Shown: positions 1 through 8,302, numbered from the stretch's first letter. The stretch is DNA of 51,218 bases from an uncultured Bacteroidales bacterium (GCA_902760965.1 CACWIN010000016.1:1-51218), one strand, 5' to 3'. The notes: generated by a model from the sequence alone, not told the origin. A program made the numbers and translations.

Positions 1-386
1 ACCTGACGGGCGAGCAGGATGTGCTCACGAGTCTGAGGCATAGGACCATCAGTAGCAGCTACAACAACGATAGCACCATCCATCTGAGCAGCACCGGTAA
101 CCATGTTCTTTACATAGTCGGCGTGACCCGGGCAGTCAACGTGAGCGTAGTGACGCTTCTCAGTCTCGTACTCAACGTGAGCGGTGTTGATGGTTATACC
201 ACGCTCCTTCTCCTCAGGTGCGTTATCAATCTGATCAAATGACTTGATCTTGTCAGCGTTACCTGATACTCTCTCAGCCAACACCTTGGTGATAGCAGCA
301 GTCAGGGTAGTCTTACCGTGGTCAACGTGACCGATAGTACCGATGTTTACGTGCGGTTTAGTGCGCACAAATGTTTCTTTTGCCAT
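1..386 (-). CDS. tuf: Elongation factor Tu, N-terminal part (cut by window edge)
   Basis: GTPase that delivers aminoacyl-tRNA to the ribosomal A site. The 128 visible residues start [20 protein letters not shown] and contain the P-loop GHVDHGKT, the switch I region with the RGITI motif, and the DCPGH motif of G3. The rest of the gene lies beyond base 1. The start at 386 is the only sensible one. It is the last gene of a tRNA-Thr/Tyr/Gly/Thr-tuf block, the same order as the E. coli tufB operon, and is probably transcribed in part from the tRNA promoter at 920-951. Identification is certain. Confidence 0.98.
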   Translation of the reverse strand, partial: MAKETFVRTKPHVNIGTIGHVDHGKTTLTAAITKVLAERVSGNADKIKSFDQIDNAPEEKERGITINTAHVEYETEKRHYAHVDCPGHADYVKNMVTGAAQMDGAIVVVAATDGPMPQTREHILLARQ

Positions 387-429
387 AGTTAAAAGCTATT
401 TTATTGATTATAAACTTGATGTCAACTAC

Positions 430-453
430 AAAAAGGCTCCCGCCAGGGCGGTC
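430..453 (-). terminator. Possible hairpin-T-run between tRNA cluster and tuf
   Basis: Read on the minus strand, a GC-rich hairpin (CCGC and GCGG arms around a short loop at 440-451) is followed by GAGCC and five T. It lies between the last tRNA-Thr and tuf and could end or attenuate tRNA transcription before tuf. The stem is short, so this is tentative. Confidence 0.35.
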
Positions 454-476
454 TCCTCCTATCCTCTATCAAATTG

Positions 477-549
<73 letters not shown>

Positions 550-554
550 GACAA

Positions 555-610
555 ATACCCGCGACCCTCAGCTTGGAAGGCTAATGCTCTATCAACTGAG
601 CTATTCCCGC
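555..610 (-). pseudogene. Truncated tRNA-Gly (TCC anticodon), 3' part missing
   Basis: The minus strand starts like a normal tRNA-Gly: GCGGGAA acceptor strand, D-arm AGCTCAGTTGATAGAGC, anticodon arm TTAGC/GCTGA with loop CTTCCAA (anticodon TCC), then GGGTCGCGGGT of the variable region and T-stem. The sequence then runs into ATTTGTC and the next tRNA. The second half of the T-arm and the TTCCCGC acceptor strand are absent, and no matching strand appears nearby. As written it cannot form a mature tRNA. It sits where glyT lies in the E. coli tufB operon. Either the gene is broken or about 20 bases were lost in assembly. Confidence 0.85.
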
Positions 611-715
611 AACTTTATTTGTCCCGACTTTTCATTCTGACCTTCCTTATATAATAAGGTGGTTTCATGAATGCGGCAAGGCTCCGGAATAACCGGAATC
701 GGACGGCCTTGTTTG

Positions 716-798
716 TGGGTGAAGATGGATTCGAACCACCGAAGTCGAGAGACAGCAGATTTACAGTCTGCCCCATTTGGCCACTCTGGAATTCACCC
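716..798 (-). tRNA. tRNA-Tyr (GTA anticodon)
   Basis: The minus strand gives a class II tRNA of 83 bases. The acceptor GGGTGAA pairs with TTCACCC, followed by discriminator A. The anticodon stem CAGAC/ATCTG presents GTA, and there is a long variable arm before the T-loop GTTCGAATC. CCA is not encoded. It matches the tyrU position of the conserved tRNA-tuf block. Confidence 0.95.
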
Positions 799-803
799 CT
801 CAG

Positions 804-875
804 AGCCGCTAGTCGGAATCGAACCAACAACCTACGCATTACAAGTGCGTTGCTCTACCATTGAGCCATAGCGGC
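804..875 (-). tRNA. tRNA-Thr (TGT anticodon)
   Basis: Full cloverleaf on the minus strand: acceptor GCCGCTA/TAGCGGC, D-arm GGCTCAATGGTAGAGC, anticodon stem ACGCA/TGCGT with loop CTTGTAA (anticodon TGT), T-loop GTTCGATTC. CCA is not encoded. It is the first tRNA of the cluster, 44 bases downstream of the promoter -7 box, and only 5 bases separate it from tRNA-Tyr. Confidence 0.95.
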
Positions 876-919
876 ATTGTTTCAAAGAACCCGCCCCTCG
901 CCTGGAGCGAAGAGCGGGT

Positions 920-951
920 GCAAAGATATTCCAAAATTATTTCCTAGCAAA
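920..951 (-). promoter_or_regulatory. Bacteroidetes promoter of the tRNA-tuf cluster
   Basis: On the minus strand a -33 box TTTG (948-951) is separated by exactly 19 bases from the -7 box TATCTTTGC (920-928). This is the full Bacteroidetes housekeeping-sigma consensus. It starts 17 bases past the hpf stop and drives the tRNA cluster. Confidence 0.8.
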
Positions 952-968
952 GAAATATGGCGGTTTTT

Positions 969-1268
969 TTATTTCTCACGCTGTTTTTCCTTGTTTTTCT
1001 TTAGCTGTCGGGTCAATGCGTCAAGGCAACCGTCAACTGCTTCCTCAAATGTATCGCAAGTCTTTTCGGCAAAAAACTCCCCGTTAGGGATTGTAACGTC
1101 AATGCTTGCCTGCTTGTTCAAGGCGGTTTCGGGCTTGACTACTTTCAGGGTAACCTCCACTTTCTGAATCAACTCGTGCACTCTTTCCAGTTTTGCACAC
1201 TTCTTTTCAATGAACGCCTGAAGCTGTTCTGTTGCAGTAAAATGCAACGCCTTAATCTTAGTTTCCAT
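969..1268 (-). CDS. hpf: Ribosome hibernation promoting factor, short form (HPF/RaiA family)
   Basis: Small protein that binds the 30S decoding centre and stores inactive ribosomes. The 99 residues have the beta-alpha-beta-beta-beta-alpha pattern of the S30AE domain: a start of the type METKIKALHFTATEQLQAFI, then strands VEVTLKVV and ASIDVTIP, and the closing helix TFEEAVDGCLDALTRQLKK, ending in a Lys-rich tail. It has no C-terminal dimerisation extension, so it is the short form. It lies 12 bases after xerC and probably shares the rpsU promoter. A ribosome-silencing gene beside rpsU, tRNAs and tuf fits a translation-linked operon. Confidence 0.92.
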   Translation of the reverse strand: METKIKALHFTATEQLQAFIEKKCAKLERVHELIQKVEVTLKVVKPETALNKQASIDVTIPNGEFFAEKTCDTFEEAVDGCLDALTRQLKKNKEKQREK

Positions 1269-1280
1269 AGTCTTTTGGTT

Positions 1281-2168
1281 TTAGGCCCTTGGATGAGCCT
1301 GTTTATATATTTCCTTCAGTTCCTTAAATGTTGTATGCACATAAATCTGGGTGGTCTGCAGACTGTTGTGGCCAAGAAGCTCCTTAACTGCTCCAAGCTC
1401 GGCATCGTGGTTGAGCATGGAGGTGGCAAATGTGTGACGCAGTACGTGAGGGCTCTTTTTTGAAACGTCCGACACCTTGCCCAAAGCATCCTTTACCAAC
1501 AGATAAACCTGATGACGCGGTATGCGCTCGCCTTTCTGGCTCAGGAAGAAAGCCCCGTGAGTCTCGCCAAACTCAGCAGTCCTGGCCTCAAGGTACTCCT
1601 TAAGACGGCGTTCCAGTTCTTCACCGAAAGGAATGAAACGCTGCTTGTCACGTTTACCGGTAACCTTGATGGTACGCGAGCCAAAATCAACATCCCTGTC
1701 ATCCAGTCCTATCAGCTCCGCCATACGCATTCCTGTCTCATAAAAGACAGCTATCACCGTTCTGTTCCTGACGCCAAGGAATCCGTCTCCCAAATCTATT
1801 TCCGGATCATCCAGAAGCCGGTCCATATCGGCCTCCCTGACAAACTGCGGAAGAGGTTTTTTGTTTTTTGGTCCTTTTACGCCCTGAGCAGGCGAAGCTG
1901 TAACGAGACCTTTGATTCGCAGAAAACGATAAAAGGAACGCAACGCGCTCAGTTTGCGGTTGACGGTAGTGGTTGTTTCACCTTTTTCCATCATGTCCAC
2001 AACCCACAGACGCACTACATCCCTGTCGGCCGAAAGAAAATCCAGACCAGCATCGGTTTCCTTAAGGAACTGCCGGAAAAGGGTCAGGTCACTGCAGTAG
2101 CTGGAAACCGTTCTTTCAGAGTAGTTCCTCTCTAACCTTAGATATTCTGCGAACTGGTCTATGTACAT
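1281..2168 (-). CDS. xerC: Tyrosine recombinase XerC
   Basis: Site-specific recombinase that, with XerD, resolves chromosome dimers at dif. The 295 residues hold an N-terminal SAM-like domain (about 1-85; FAEYLRLERNYSERTVSSY) and a C-terminal catalytic domain with the first Arg in TGMRMAELI, His241 and Arg244 in HVLRHTF, His267 in LLGHNS and the nucleophile Tyr276 in TTQIYVH. Its length is normal. It lies between rpsU and hpf. A strong hairpin at 2175-2204 ends 6 bases before the start codon and may limit its expression. The second Xer protein of this genome is at 30581-31507. Confidence 0.93.
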   Translation of the reverse strand: MYIDQFAEYLRLERNYSERTVSSYCSDLTLFRQFLKETDAGLDFLSADRDVVRLWVVDMMEKGETTTTVNRKLSALRSFYRFLRIKGLVTASPAQGVKGPKNKKPLPQFVREADMDRLLDDPEIDLGDGFLGVRNRTVIAVFYETGMRMAELIGLDDRDVDFGSRTIKVTGKRDKQRFIPFGEELERRLKEYLEARTAEFGETHGAFFLSQKGERIPRHQVYLLVKDALGKVSDVSKKSPHVLRHTFATSMLNHDAELGAVKELLGHNSLQTTQIYVHTTFKELKEIYKQAHPRA

Positions 2169-2174
2169 AACAAA

Positions 2175-2204
2175 ATTCGTCGCTGAATGGTTTCAGTGAC
2201 GAAT
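2175..2204 (-). other. Strong hairpin just upstream of xerC
   Basis: An inverted repeat with 13-base arms (one A-C mismatch) and a 4-base loop, followed on the minus strand by TTTTG and the xerC ATG. It could be a terminator, an attenuator, or a structure hiding the ribosome entry site. No T-run follows on the plus strand, so it is more likely to act on xerC than on the opposite strand. Confidence 0.6.
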
Positions 2205-2209
2205 ATAGA

Positions 2210-2245
2210 AAAGAAAAAAAAGAAATGCAAGCCCCTGGGGGACTT
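2210..2245 (-). terminator. Terminator-like hairpin after rpsU
   Basis: Read on the minus strand just after the rpsU stop, a C4/G4 hairpin with flanking AAG/CTT pairing (2229-2245) is followed, after GCATTTC, by a run of eight T. It probably gives partial termination between rpsU and xerC and so higher rpsU than xerC-hpf levels. Confidence 0.55.
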
Positions 2246-2248
2246 TTT

Positions 2249-2440
2249 TTATTCTTCGGTCTGCTGCAATTTCTGTACGTATATGGCGTGCTCCATCTTG
2301 AGACGCTTCAACTCTGAAGGTTTGTCAAACTGCTGACGACGGCGGAGTTCTTTTACAACACCGGTCTTTTCATACTTTCTCTTGAATTTTTTAAGGGCGC
2401 GCTCTATGTTCTCACCCTCTTTAACTGGAACAATGATCAT
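2249..2440 (-). CDS. rpsU: 30S ribosomal protein S21
   Basis: Small-subunit protein near the anti-Shine-Dalgarno end of 16S rRNA. The 63 residues begin MIIVPVKEGENIERALKKFK and are rich in Lys/Arg, with the family pattern KRKYEKTGVVKELRRRQQF. Its length matches Bacteroidetes S21. A well-formed promoter lies at 2494-2525, and a terminator-like hairpin follows the gene. The rpsU-xerC-hpf order recurs in Bacteroidales. Confidence 0.96.
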   Translation of the reverse strand: MIIVPVKEGENIERALKKFKRKYEKTGVVKELRRRQQFDKPSELKRLKMEHAIYVQKLQQTEE

Positions 2441-2493
2441 TTTAAATTGTTTGTTTTTATTTAGTTCTTACTTTTTCTACAGAAATTAGCGGC

Positions 2494-2525
2494 GCAAAAT
2501 TAGGCATTTTTTCATCAAGAGCAAA
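2494..2525 (-). promoter_or_regulatory. Promoter of rpsU-xerC-hpf
   Basis: Minus-strand -33 box TTTG (2522-2525), 19-base spacer, -7 box TAATTTTGC (2494-2502). This is the full Bacteroidetes consensus, about 55 bases upstream of the rpsU start codon. Confidence 0.8.
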
Positions 2526-2557
2526 AATAATGACTATTTTTTGCCGTTATTATATTG

Positions 2558-3511
2558 ATGAACACCATAAAACGGTCTGTTATCATTGCCATGGCACTCT
2601 GTCTGGCGGTCTCCGTCCGGGCTCAGTTTGACGCTCACTTTACGCATTTCCGTGAAGTGGAGAATTTTTATAACCCTGCGGCCATGAACCGCAACTCAAT
2701 GGCAAATGTCACGGCTTCGCTTTCCATGCAGATGAAAGGGTATACCAATGCCCCCGTATCAATGTATGTAGGCGGCAATACCGCTCTTCCGTTTGACCGT
2801 ATGCGGCACTCGGTAGGTGCCGTCCTGTTTAACGAGACCATAGGTCTTTTTACTAACCGCAGGCTGCTGTTCAACTATGCATATAAAATAGGTATAGGAA
2901 AAGGATGGATGAACATAGGTATCCAGGGAGGCGTAATGTCGGAACAGTTCAGCAGCGGAAAGCTCCGTACCGAAATGCAGAATGACCCGGCTTTTCCGTC
3001 ATCAGAAGAGAGGGGAACCGTAGCAGACCTGGGCGCCGGAGTGCTCTATGTAAGGGGCGACTGGTACGTGGGTGCATCGGCCCAACATCTTAATTTTCCG
3101 CATGTTGAATTTGGCAAATCAACCGGAAAAACAGCCCAAATGGATATCAAGCCTACACTATATTTGACGGGAGGATGCAATATCAAGCTCCGGAATCCGT
3201 TATTACAGGTACAGCCGGCCTTCATGGTTGAGAGCGACCTGGACTTTTACAGGACCGACATTTCAGTCAAAGGCAGTTACAGTTATGACTCCCAGCTGTT
3301 TTATATAGGTGCAACCTACAGTCCGGGCATATCGGTAACGGCAATGGCAGGCGGAAAATACAGGAATGTCCTTATTGGATACGCATACGAGTTCTTTACC
3401 AGCGGAGTTGGTTCCCTTAACGGAAGCCATGACATTATGATAAACTGGCAGACCGATGTTGATTTTTTCAAAAAGGGCAAGAACGTACATAAAAGTGTAA
3501 GATACTTATAA
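2558..3511 (+). CDS. porP: Type IX secretion outer-membrane protein, PorP/SprF family
   Basis: Outer-membrane beta-barrel of the PorP/SprF family, which in type IX secretion links the machinery to the cell surface or adhesins. About 317 residues: signal peptide (IKRSVIIAMALCLAVSVRAQ), the family start FDAHFTHFREVENFYNPAAM near residue 30, then repeated amphipathic strands, and a C-terminal segment ending VHKSVRYL. I chose ATG 2558; a TTG three bases earlier is in frame and less likely. It is 7 bases from porK and first in the porP-K-L-M-N order known from Porphyromonas. No Shine-Dalgarno sequence is seen, which is usual in this phylum. Confidence 0.9.
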   Translation: MNTIKRSVIIAMALCLAVSVRAQFDAHFTHFREVENFYNPAAMNRNSMANVTASLSMQMKGYTNAPVSMYVGGNTALPFDRMRHSVGAVLFNETIGLFTNRRLLFNYAYKIGIGKGWMNIGIQGGVMSEQFSSGKLRTEMQNDPAFPSSEERGTVADLGAGVLYVRGDWYVGASAQHLNFPHVEFGKSTGKTAQMDIKPTLYLTGGCNIKLRNPLLQVQPAFMVESDLDFYRTDISVKGSYSYDSQLFYIGATYSPGISVTAMAGGKYRNVLIGYAYEFFTSGVGSLNGSHDIMINWQTDVDFFKKGKNVHKSVRYL

Positions 3512-3518
3512 AGAACAT

Positions 3519-4958
3519 ATGAGACTAAAGAACATTGTTTGGTTAGGAGCGGCAGCCATTTTGTGTCTGACGGCATCATGTACCAGCAGCGGCTATGCCG
3601 GTGCAAACGGCGGCGAAGTGACCGGTTCATCGCAGGTTGCCTTACGCGAGCCTGTTCCTTACGGCATGGTATTGGTAAAAAGAGGTTCGCTCAAGATAGG
3701 TGAAGAGGGCAACGACAGCCTTTGGGGATCCAATGCTCCCACTAAAGAAATCTCGGTAGAATCATTCTGGATGGATGAAAAAGAGGTGTCAAACGCAAAA
3801 TACCGCCAGTTCATAAACTGGGTTCGTGATTCCATTATCCGTACCCGTCTGGCCGACCCCGCATACGGAGGTGACGAATCATACCTGATTACCGAGGACA
3901 AGTACGGCGAGCCCGTAACTCCGCACCTTAACTGGAACAAGCCCATACCCTGGAAAAAGCCTAACGAAGATCAGGCCAGGGCTATTGAAAGCGTATATTA
4001 TACCCACCCCATTACAGGTGAAAGGCAACTGGATGTAAAGCAGCTCAACTACCGTTATGAGATATTTGACTACACCCAGGCTGCACTCCGCAAGAACCAG
4101 CTTGATCCAAACGACAGGATAAAGAACACAGACCAGCAGGTGTCAAACGAGAAGGTAATGATCTCAAAAGACACGGCTTACATTGATGACAACGGCAATA
4201 TAGTACGCAAAACCATAAACAGGGAGCTGTCCAGCCTTTATGATTTTGTGAACACCTATATAGTTAACATCTTCCCTGACACCACATGCTGGGTCAATGA
4301 TTTTCCCAACGCCAATAACGAGACCTATATGAGGCTCTATTTTTCGCACCCCAACTATAACGACTATCCTGTTGTAGGTGTAAGTTGGGAACAGGCAAAC
4401 GCATTCTGCGCATGGCGTACGGATTATCTTCTGGCAGGACTGGGAGCACAGGCCAAGTATGTTCAGCGTTACCGCCTGCCTACCGAGGCCGAATGGGAAT
4501 TTGCAGCCCGCGGCCGCGAAAACAACCGCTATCCGTGGAAGGTTTCCGGTTCAAAGGACGAAGACGGCTGCTTTTATGCAAACTTTAAGCCTGAACGCGG
4601 CAACTACACCAAGGACGGCAGTCTTATTACCACCAAGGTGGGTTCTTACAAGCCAAACACCAACGGTCTCTATGATATGGCAGGCAATGTAGCCGAATGG
4701 ACATCGACCACATATACCGAGGCCGGTATACTCCAGATGAACGATATGAATCCCGAGCTCTATTACAATGCAGCTGTGGAGGATCCTTACTACATGAAAC
4801 GCAAGGCCGTACGCGGCGGTTCGTGGAAAGATCCCGAAAAGTTCATTGAATCATCTTGGCGCACATACGAGTATCAGAACGAGCAGCGTTCATATATAGG
4901 ATTCCGTTGCGTTCGTACACAGGTAGGCACCGCCGCCAGCACAAAGGGCCGCAAATAA
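3519..4958 (+). CDS. porK: Type IX secretion lipoprotein PorK/GldK
   Basis: Outer-membrane lipoprotein that forms the periplasmic ring with PorN. The 479 residues start with a lipoprotein signal (AAILCLTASC; lipid Cys about residue 21), followed by the formylglycine-generating-enzyme-like fold: GMVLVKRGSLKIG near 50, a long central insertion, VVGVSWEQANAFCAWRTDYL near 290, YRLPTEAEWEFAARG near 325, and the closing AVRGGSWKDP and YIGFRCVR motifs. In GldK/PorK this fold has a structural role, not sulfatase maturation. It lies between porP and porL in one operon. Confidence 0.94.
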   Translation: MRLKNIVWLGAAAILCLTASCTSSGYAGANGGEVTGSSQVALREPVPYGMVLVKRGSLKIGEEGNDSLWGSNAPTKEISVESFWMDEKEVSNAKYRQFINWVRDSIIRTRLADPAYGGDESYLITEDKYGEPVTPHLNWNKPIPWKKPNEDQARAIESVYYTHPITGERQLDVKQLNYRYEIFDYTQAALRKNQLDPNDRIKNTDQQVSNEKVMISKDTAYIDDNGNIVRKTINRELSSLYDFVNTYIVNIFPDTTCWVNDFPNANNETYMRLYFSHPNYNDYPVVGVSWEQANAFCAWRTDYLLAGLGAQAKYVQRYRLPTEAEWEFAARGRENNRYPWKVSGSKDEDGCFYANFKPERGNYTKDGSLITTKVGSYKPNTNGLYDMAGNVAEWTSTTYTEAGILQMNDMNPELYYNAAVEDPYYMKRKAVRGGSWKDPEKFIESSWRTYEYQNEQRSYIGFRCVRTQVGTAASTKGRK

Positions 4959-4976
4959 ACCGATAAAACGTTTGAT

Positions 4977-5678
4977 ATGGAAAATACAGAGAAGAAAGGT
5001 CTTCTGACCAGGATACAGGACTATTTGGATTCACCCAAGGGAAGAATCCTGCTCAATTATCTGTACAGCTGGGGTGCAGCTGTGGTAATTCTTGGAGCAT
5101 TGTTCAAACTGACTCACATAAAGGGTGCCAACCTGATGTTGTTTATAGGTATGGGTACCGAGGTATTGGTATTCTTTATTTCAGGTTTTGAAAGGCCTTA
5201 CATTCCGGGCCAGGAAGATGAGGACGATGAGGACGAAGCTCCGCGTCTCCGTGGAAACATCATCATAAACGGCAGTGCCGCCGGTGCACCTGCCCAGGCA
5301 CCCGTACAGACGGTTCAGGCGCCTGTAGCAGCATCGGACGGTCAATCCGTAAGCACCTTGAACGTGAACGGTGTTGAAAACATAACACAGGACTACATAG
5401 CACGTGTACATGACCTTACTCTCAAGATGGAGCAGATGTGCCGTCACTCTGAAAAGATGGAACAGAGCTCCGAGGAGATTGAGCAGCTGTCACGTAACCT
5501 TATAAGCATAAATACCTTCTATGAGATGCATCTCAAGTCGGCAAGCACGCAGATGGAGAACATTGAGAAGGTTAACGAGCAAACCCGCCAGATGGTTGCC
5601 CAGATTGAGGAACTGAACCGCGTCTATGCACGTATGGTGGAGGCTATGAAGGTGAATTCCCAGATGGGAACCAAGTAA
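4977..5678 (+). CDS. porL: Type IX secretion motor protein PorL/GldL
   Basis: Inner-membrane part of the proton-driven motor that powers type IX secretion, paired with PorM. The 233 residues carry two membrane helices (about 27-43 and 51-71) with the in-membrane Glu62 (GTEVLVFF) at the position of the Glu needed for proton use in GldL/PorL, then an acidic stretch (EDEDDEDEA, about 80-88), an Ala/Pro/Gln/Val linker and a cytoplasmic coiled coil (about 135-230). It begins 18 bases after porK and ends 6 bases before porM. Confidence 0.93.
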   Translation: MENTEKKGLLTRIQDYLDSPKGRILLNYLYSWGAAVVILGALFKLTHIKGANLMLFIGMGTEVLVFFISGFERPYIPGQEDEDDEDEAPRLRGNIIINGSAAGAPAQAPVQTVQAPVAASDGQSVSTLNVNGVENITQDYIARVHDLTLKMEQMCRHSEKMEQSSEEIEQLSRNLISINTFYEMHLKSASTQMENIEKVNEQTRQMVAQIEELNRVYARMVEAMKVNSQMGTK

Positions 5679-5684
5679 AAAGGT

Positions 5685-7262
5685 ATGAAGAGAAAAGTGA
5701 TACAGAGACCGCCATCGGCGCGTCAGAAGATGATCAACCTCATGTACATCGTCCTTTTGGCGATGCTTGCCATGAACGTGTCATCGGACGTACTGAACGG
5801 TTTCAAGATAGTGGAGGAGAGTCTGTCAAAGAGCACGACCAATGCCACAATCCAGAACGAGCAGGCTTACCGCGAGTTTGCCGCCGCCGATTCAATCAAC
5901 CACGAAAAGGTGGGTGAGTGGTACGGCAAGGCCCTTTATGTAAAGCAGATATCGGACTCGCTGTTTAATTTTGCCGATGAGCTCAAGACGCTGATTGCCA
6001 TTGAGGCCGACGGTAAGGATGCCGATGTAAACAACATCCACAACCGTGAAGACCTGGAGGCAGCCACGCAAGTCATGCTGCATCCTACACGCGGCAAGGG
6101 AGGCATGCTGTATGACGCCATCAACAACTATCGCGAGAGGATTCTGGAGATGGTATCCGATCCCACCCAGAGAGACATTATAAGCAACAACTTCAGTACT
6201 GAAGTTCCTCTCACAGTGGGTTCACTTGGCAAGAACTGGCAGGAGTACAACTATGAGAACATGCCTGTGGCTGCAGCCGTTACAATGCTTACAAAACTGC
6301 AAAACGATGTGCGTTATGCCGAAGGTGAGGTACTGCACACCCTGGTCAACAACATTGATATAGGTGACTTGCGTGTAAACGCCATAAACGCATACGTGAT
6401 TCCCACATCACAGAACGTGGTTCAGGGCAATAACTTCAAGGCACGCATCATTATGGCTGCCGTTGACTCCACCGCACGCCCCGCCATATATATTGACGGC
6501 AAAAAGATTGATTCCGAAGACGGTTGGTATGAGGTACCCGCCACCAGGACCGGCGATTACACCCTTTCCGGTTACATGGAACTCAAGTCCGGCAACGGTA
6601 TGATACGCCGTGACTTTACCCAGAACTACTCGGTGGTTTCACCTTTGGCAACAGTATCGGCCACCATGATGAATGTGCTGTATGCCGGTTATGACAACCC
6701 CATAAGCATATCGGTTCCCGGTGTGCCCAGCAACATGATTTCGGCCCGACTCAAGAACGGAGGCGGTACTCTTACACGCAGCGGCAACGGGTTCATATGC
6801 AAGCCCACAAGTGTAGGTCAGGATGTTGTGATAGCCGTAACAGCCAATCAGGAGGGACGCCAGCAAAGCATGGGTGAATATGCTTTCCGCGTACGCCAGT
6901 TACCTGACCCCACCCCGTTCATAGAGTACAAGGATGACAACGGCAATACACAGCGTTATCGTGGAGGCGGTACTCCCATTTCAAAGAAGAACCTGCAAGC
7001 TGCCGACGGCATTGTAGCCGCCATTGATGACGGATTGCTCAACATAGGGTTCCGTGTACTCAGTTTTGAGACCACATTCTTTGACAACAACGGTAACGCC
7101 GTTCCCGAGATATCGGACGGAACACGTTTCTCAAACCGTCAGAAAAGGGTGTTTGACCAACTGGGACGCGGTAAACGTTTCTATATCCAGCGCGTAAAGG
7201 CTATTGGTCCCGATGGTATAGAGCGTCAGCTTAATACTGCGCTTGAAGTGATTATTAATTGA
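5685..7262 (+). CDS. porM: Type IX secretion motor shaft PorM/GldM
   Basis: Single-pass inner-membrane protein whose long periplasmic domains reach the PorK/N ring and pass motor rotation to it. The 525 residues start with a short cytoplasmic tail with Arg/Lys, one membrane helix (MINLMYIVLLAMLAMNV, about 16-34), and then four periplasmic domains rich in beta strands, ending in the conserved C-terminal part (IQRVKAIGPDG). Length is typical of GldM/PorM. It follows porL by 6 bases and precedes porN by 13. Confidence 0.94.
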   Translation: MKRKVIQRPPSARQKMINLMYIVLLAMLAMNVSSDVLNGFKIVEESLSKSTTNATIQNEQAYREFAAADSINHEKVGEWYGKALYVKQISDSLFNFADELKTLIAIEADGKDADVNNIHNREDLEAATQVMLHPTRGKGGMLYDAINNYRERILEMVSDPTQRDIISNNFSTEVPLTVGSLGKNWQEYNYENMPVAAAVTMLTKLQNDVRYAEGEVLHTLVNNIDIGDLRVNAINAYVIPTSQNVVQGNNFKARIIMAAVDSTARPAIYIDGKKIDSEDGWYEVPATRTGDYTLSGYMELKSGNGMIRRDFTQNYSVVSPLATVSATMMNVLYAGYDNPISISVPGVPSNMISARLKNGGGTLTRSGNGFICKPTSVGQDVVIAVTANQEGRQQSMGEYAFRVRQLPDPTPFIEYKDDNGNTQRYRGGGTPISKKNLQAADGIVAAIDDGLLNIGFRVLSFETTFFDNNGNAVPEISDGTRFSNRQKRVFDQLGRGKRFYIQRVKAIGPDGIERQLNTALEVIIN

Positions 7263-7275
7263 TAAGTACGATAAT

Positions 7276-8277
7276 ATGAAAAAGAGTGTTCTTTTGATTC
7301 TGACATTGGCAATGGCAACCATCGCCAGTGCACAGCCCGCACGCCGCCTGCAGGAGCAGGCTGCACAGAAAGAGGCTGAAAAGAGTCCCACTGCAGTGAC
7401 TCTGACAGACCGTGCACGCTCACAATATACAGCTCAGACAGCCGTGCCTACAGAACTGACCTGGAGGCGTGACATTTACCGTGAGCTTGACCTTAAGAAA
7501 GAAAAAAACGCTGCGCTTTACTATCCCGAAGAGCCCCTGGGTGACCGTGTAAACTTTTTCACCCTTGTATTGAATCTTATCCTGGACGGAAAGATAAAGG
7601 CTTACGAATACCGCCTGGACGGAAACGAGCTGTTCACCCCTGACAATGAACTGGATCTGGAGAGCATGCTTGACAAATTCTACATTGACTACAAAAAAGA
7701 TGAAAAAGGCAAATACATTATTGACATTCCAAGCAGGGATATTGGCAAGTATTACATCAAGGAGAGCAACTATCTGGACAAGCTTTCCAACTATCAGACC
7801 AAGGTGACTGCAATATGCCCGGTACTGATGCAGGGTGGTTATGGTGACAAACCTACCGCTTACCCCATGTTCTGGCTCAACTATGATGAGATAAGCCCTT
7901 ATCTGGGACAGACTCAGGTCATGACAAGCAGTTACAACAATACCAGCAATATGTCGCTTGACGACTACTTTGTAATGCGTCAGTACGAGGGCGAAATATA
8001 CAAGACCTCCAACCTGCGAAACCAGCCGCTGTCCGAGTATTGCGAAACCGATTCCGCACTGCAGGCCGAAAGGGAACGTATAGAAAAGCAGCTCATTGAC
8101 TTCCAGAACGGACTTTGGAACGATGCCGACAATACCGCTGTTACGGAAAAGACCCAAAACACATCGGCCGGCAAATCCCAGAAAGAGCCCAGACAACCAA
8201 AAGAAAAAAAGGAAAAGGCTCCCCGCGCTCCACGTCAGTCAGCATCAAGTGGCGAACGCATTTCGGTACACCGTTAA
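7276..8277 (+). CDS. porN: Type IX secretion ring protein PorN/GldN
   Basis: Periplasmic protein that binds PorK and the tip of PorM. The 333 residues start with a signal peptide (VLLILTLAMATIASAQP) and contain the family core WRRDIYRELDLKKEKNAALY near 55, then FFTLVLNLILDGKIKAYEY and DDYFVMRQYEGEIY. After about residue 280 there is a low-complexity basic tail rich in Lys, Pro and Arg, commonly variable in this family. It is the last gene of the operon and is followed by a strong terminator at 8303-8340. Confidence 0.93.
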   Translation: MKKSVLLILTLAMATIASAQPARRLQEQAAQKEAEKSPTAVTLTDRARSQYTAQTAVPTELTWRRDIYRELDLKKEKNAALYYPEEPLGDRVNFFTLVLNLILDGKIKAYEYRLDGNELFTPDNELDLESMLDKFYIDYKKDEKGKYIIDIPSRDIGKYYIKESNYLDKLSNYQTKVTAICPVLMQGGYGDKPTAYPMFWLNYDEISPYLGQTQVMTSSYNNTSNMSLDDYFVMRQYEGEIYKTSNLRNQPLSEYCETDSALQAERERIEKQLIDFQNGLWNDADNTAVTEKTQNTSAGKSQKEPRQPKEKKEKAPRAPRQSASSGERISVHR

Positions 8278-8302
8278 CGTTATTATCATAACATAAATAG
8301 CG

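Noticed and set aside
1512-2135. 207-aa open frame opposite xerC
   Set aside because: Shadow of xerC on the other strand; no domain and no start signal, while xerC has all catalytic residues.
1281-2168. Integrase of a mobile element next to tRNA genes
   Set aside because: A tyrosine recombinase near tRNAs can mark an integrative element, but this one is a XerC in the usual rpsU-xerC-hpf order, with no attachment repeats or cargo genes.
7420-8196. 258-aa open frame opposite porN
   Set aside because: Antisense shadow in a conserved T9SS gene; hydrophobic composition comes from complementing charged codons.
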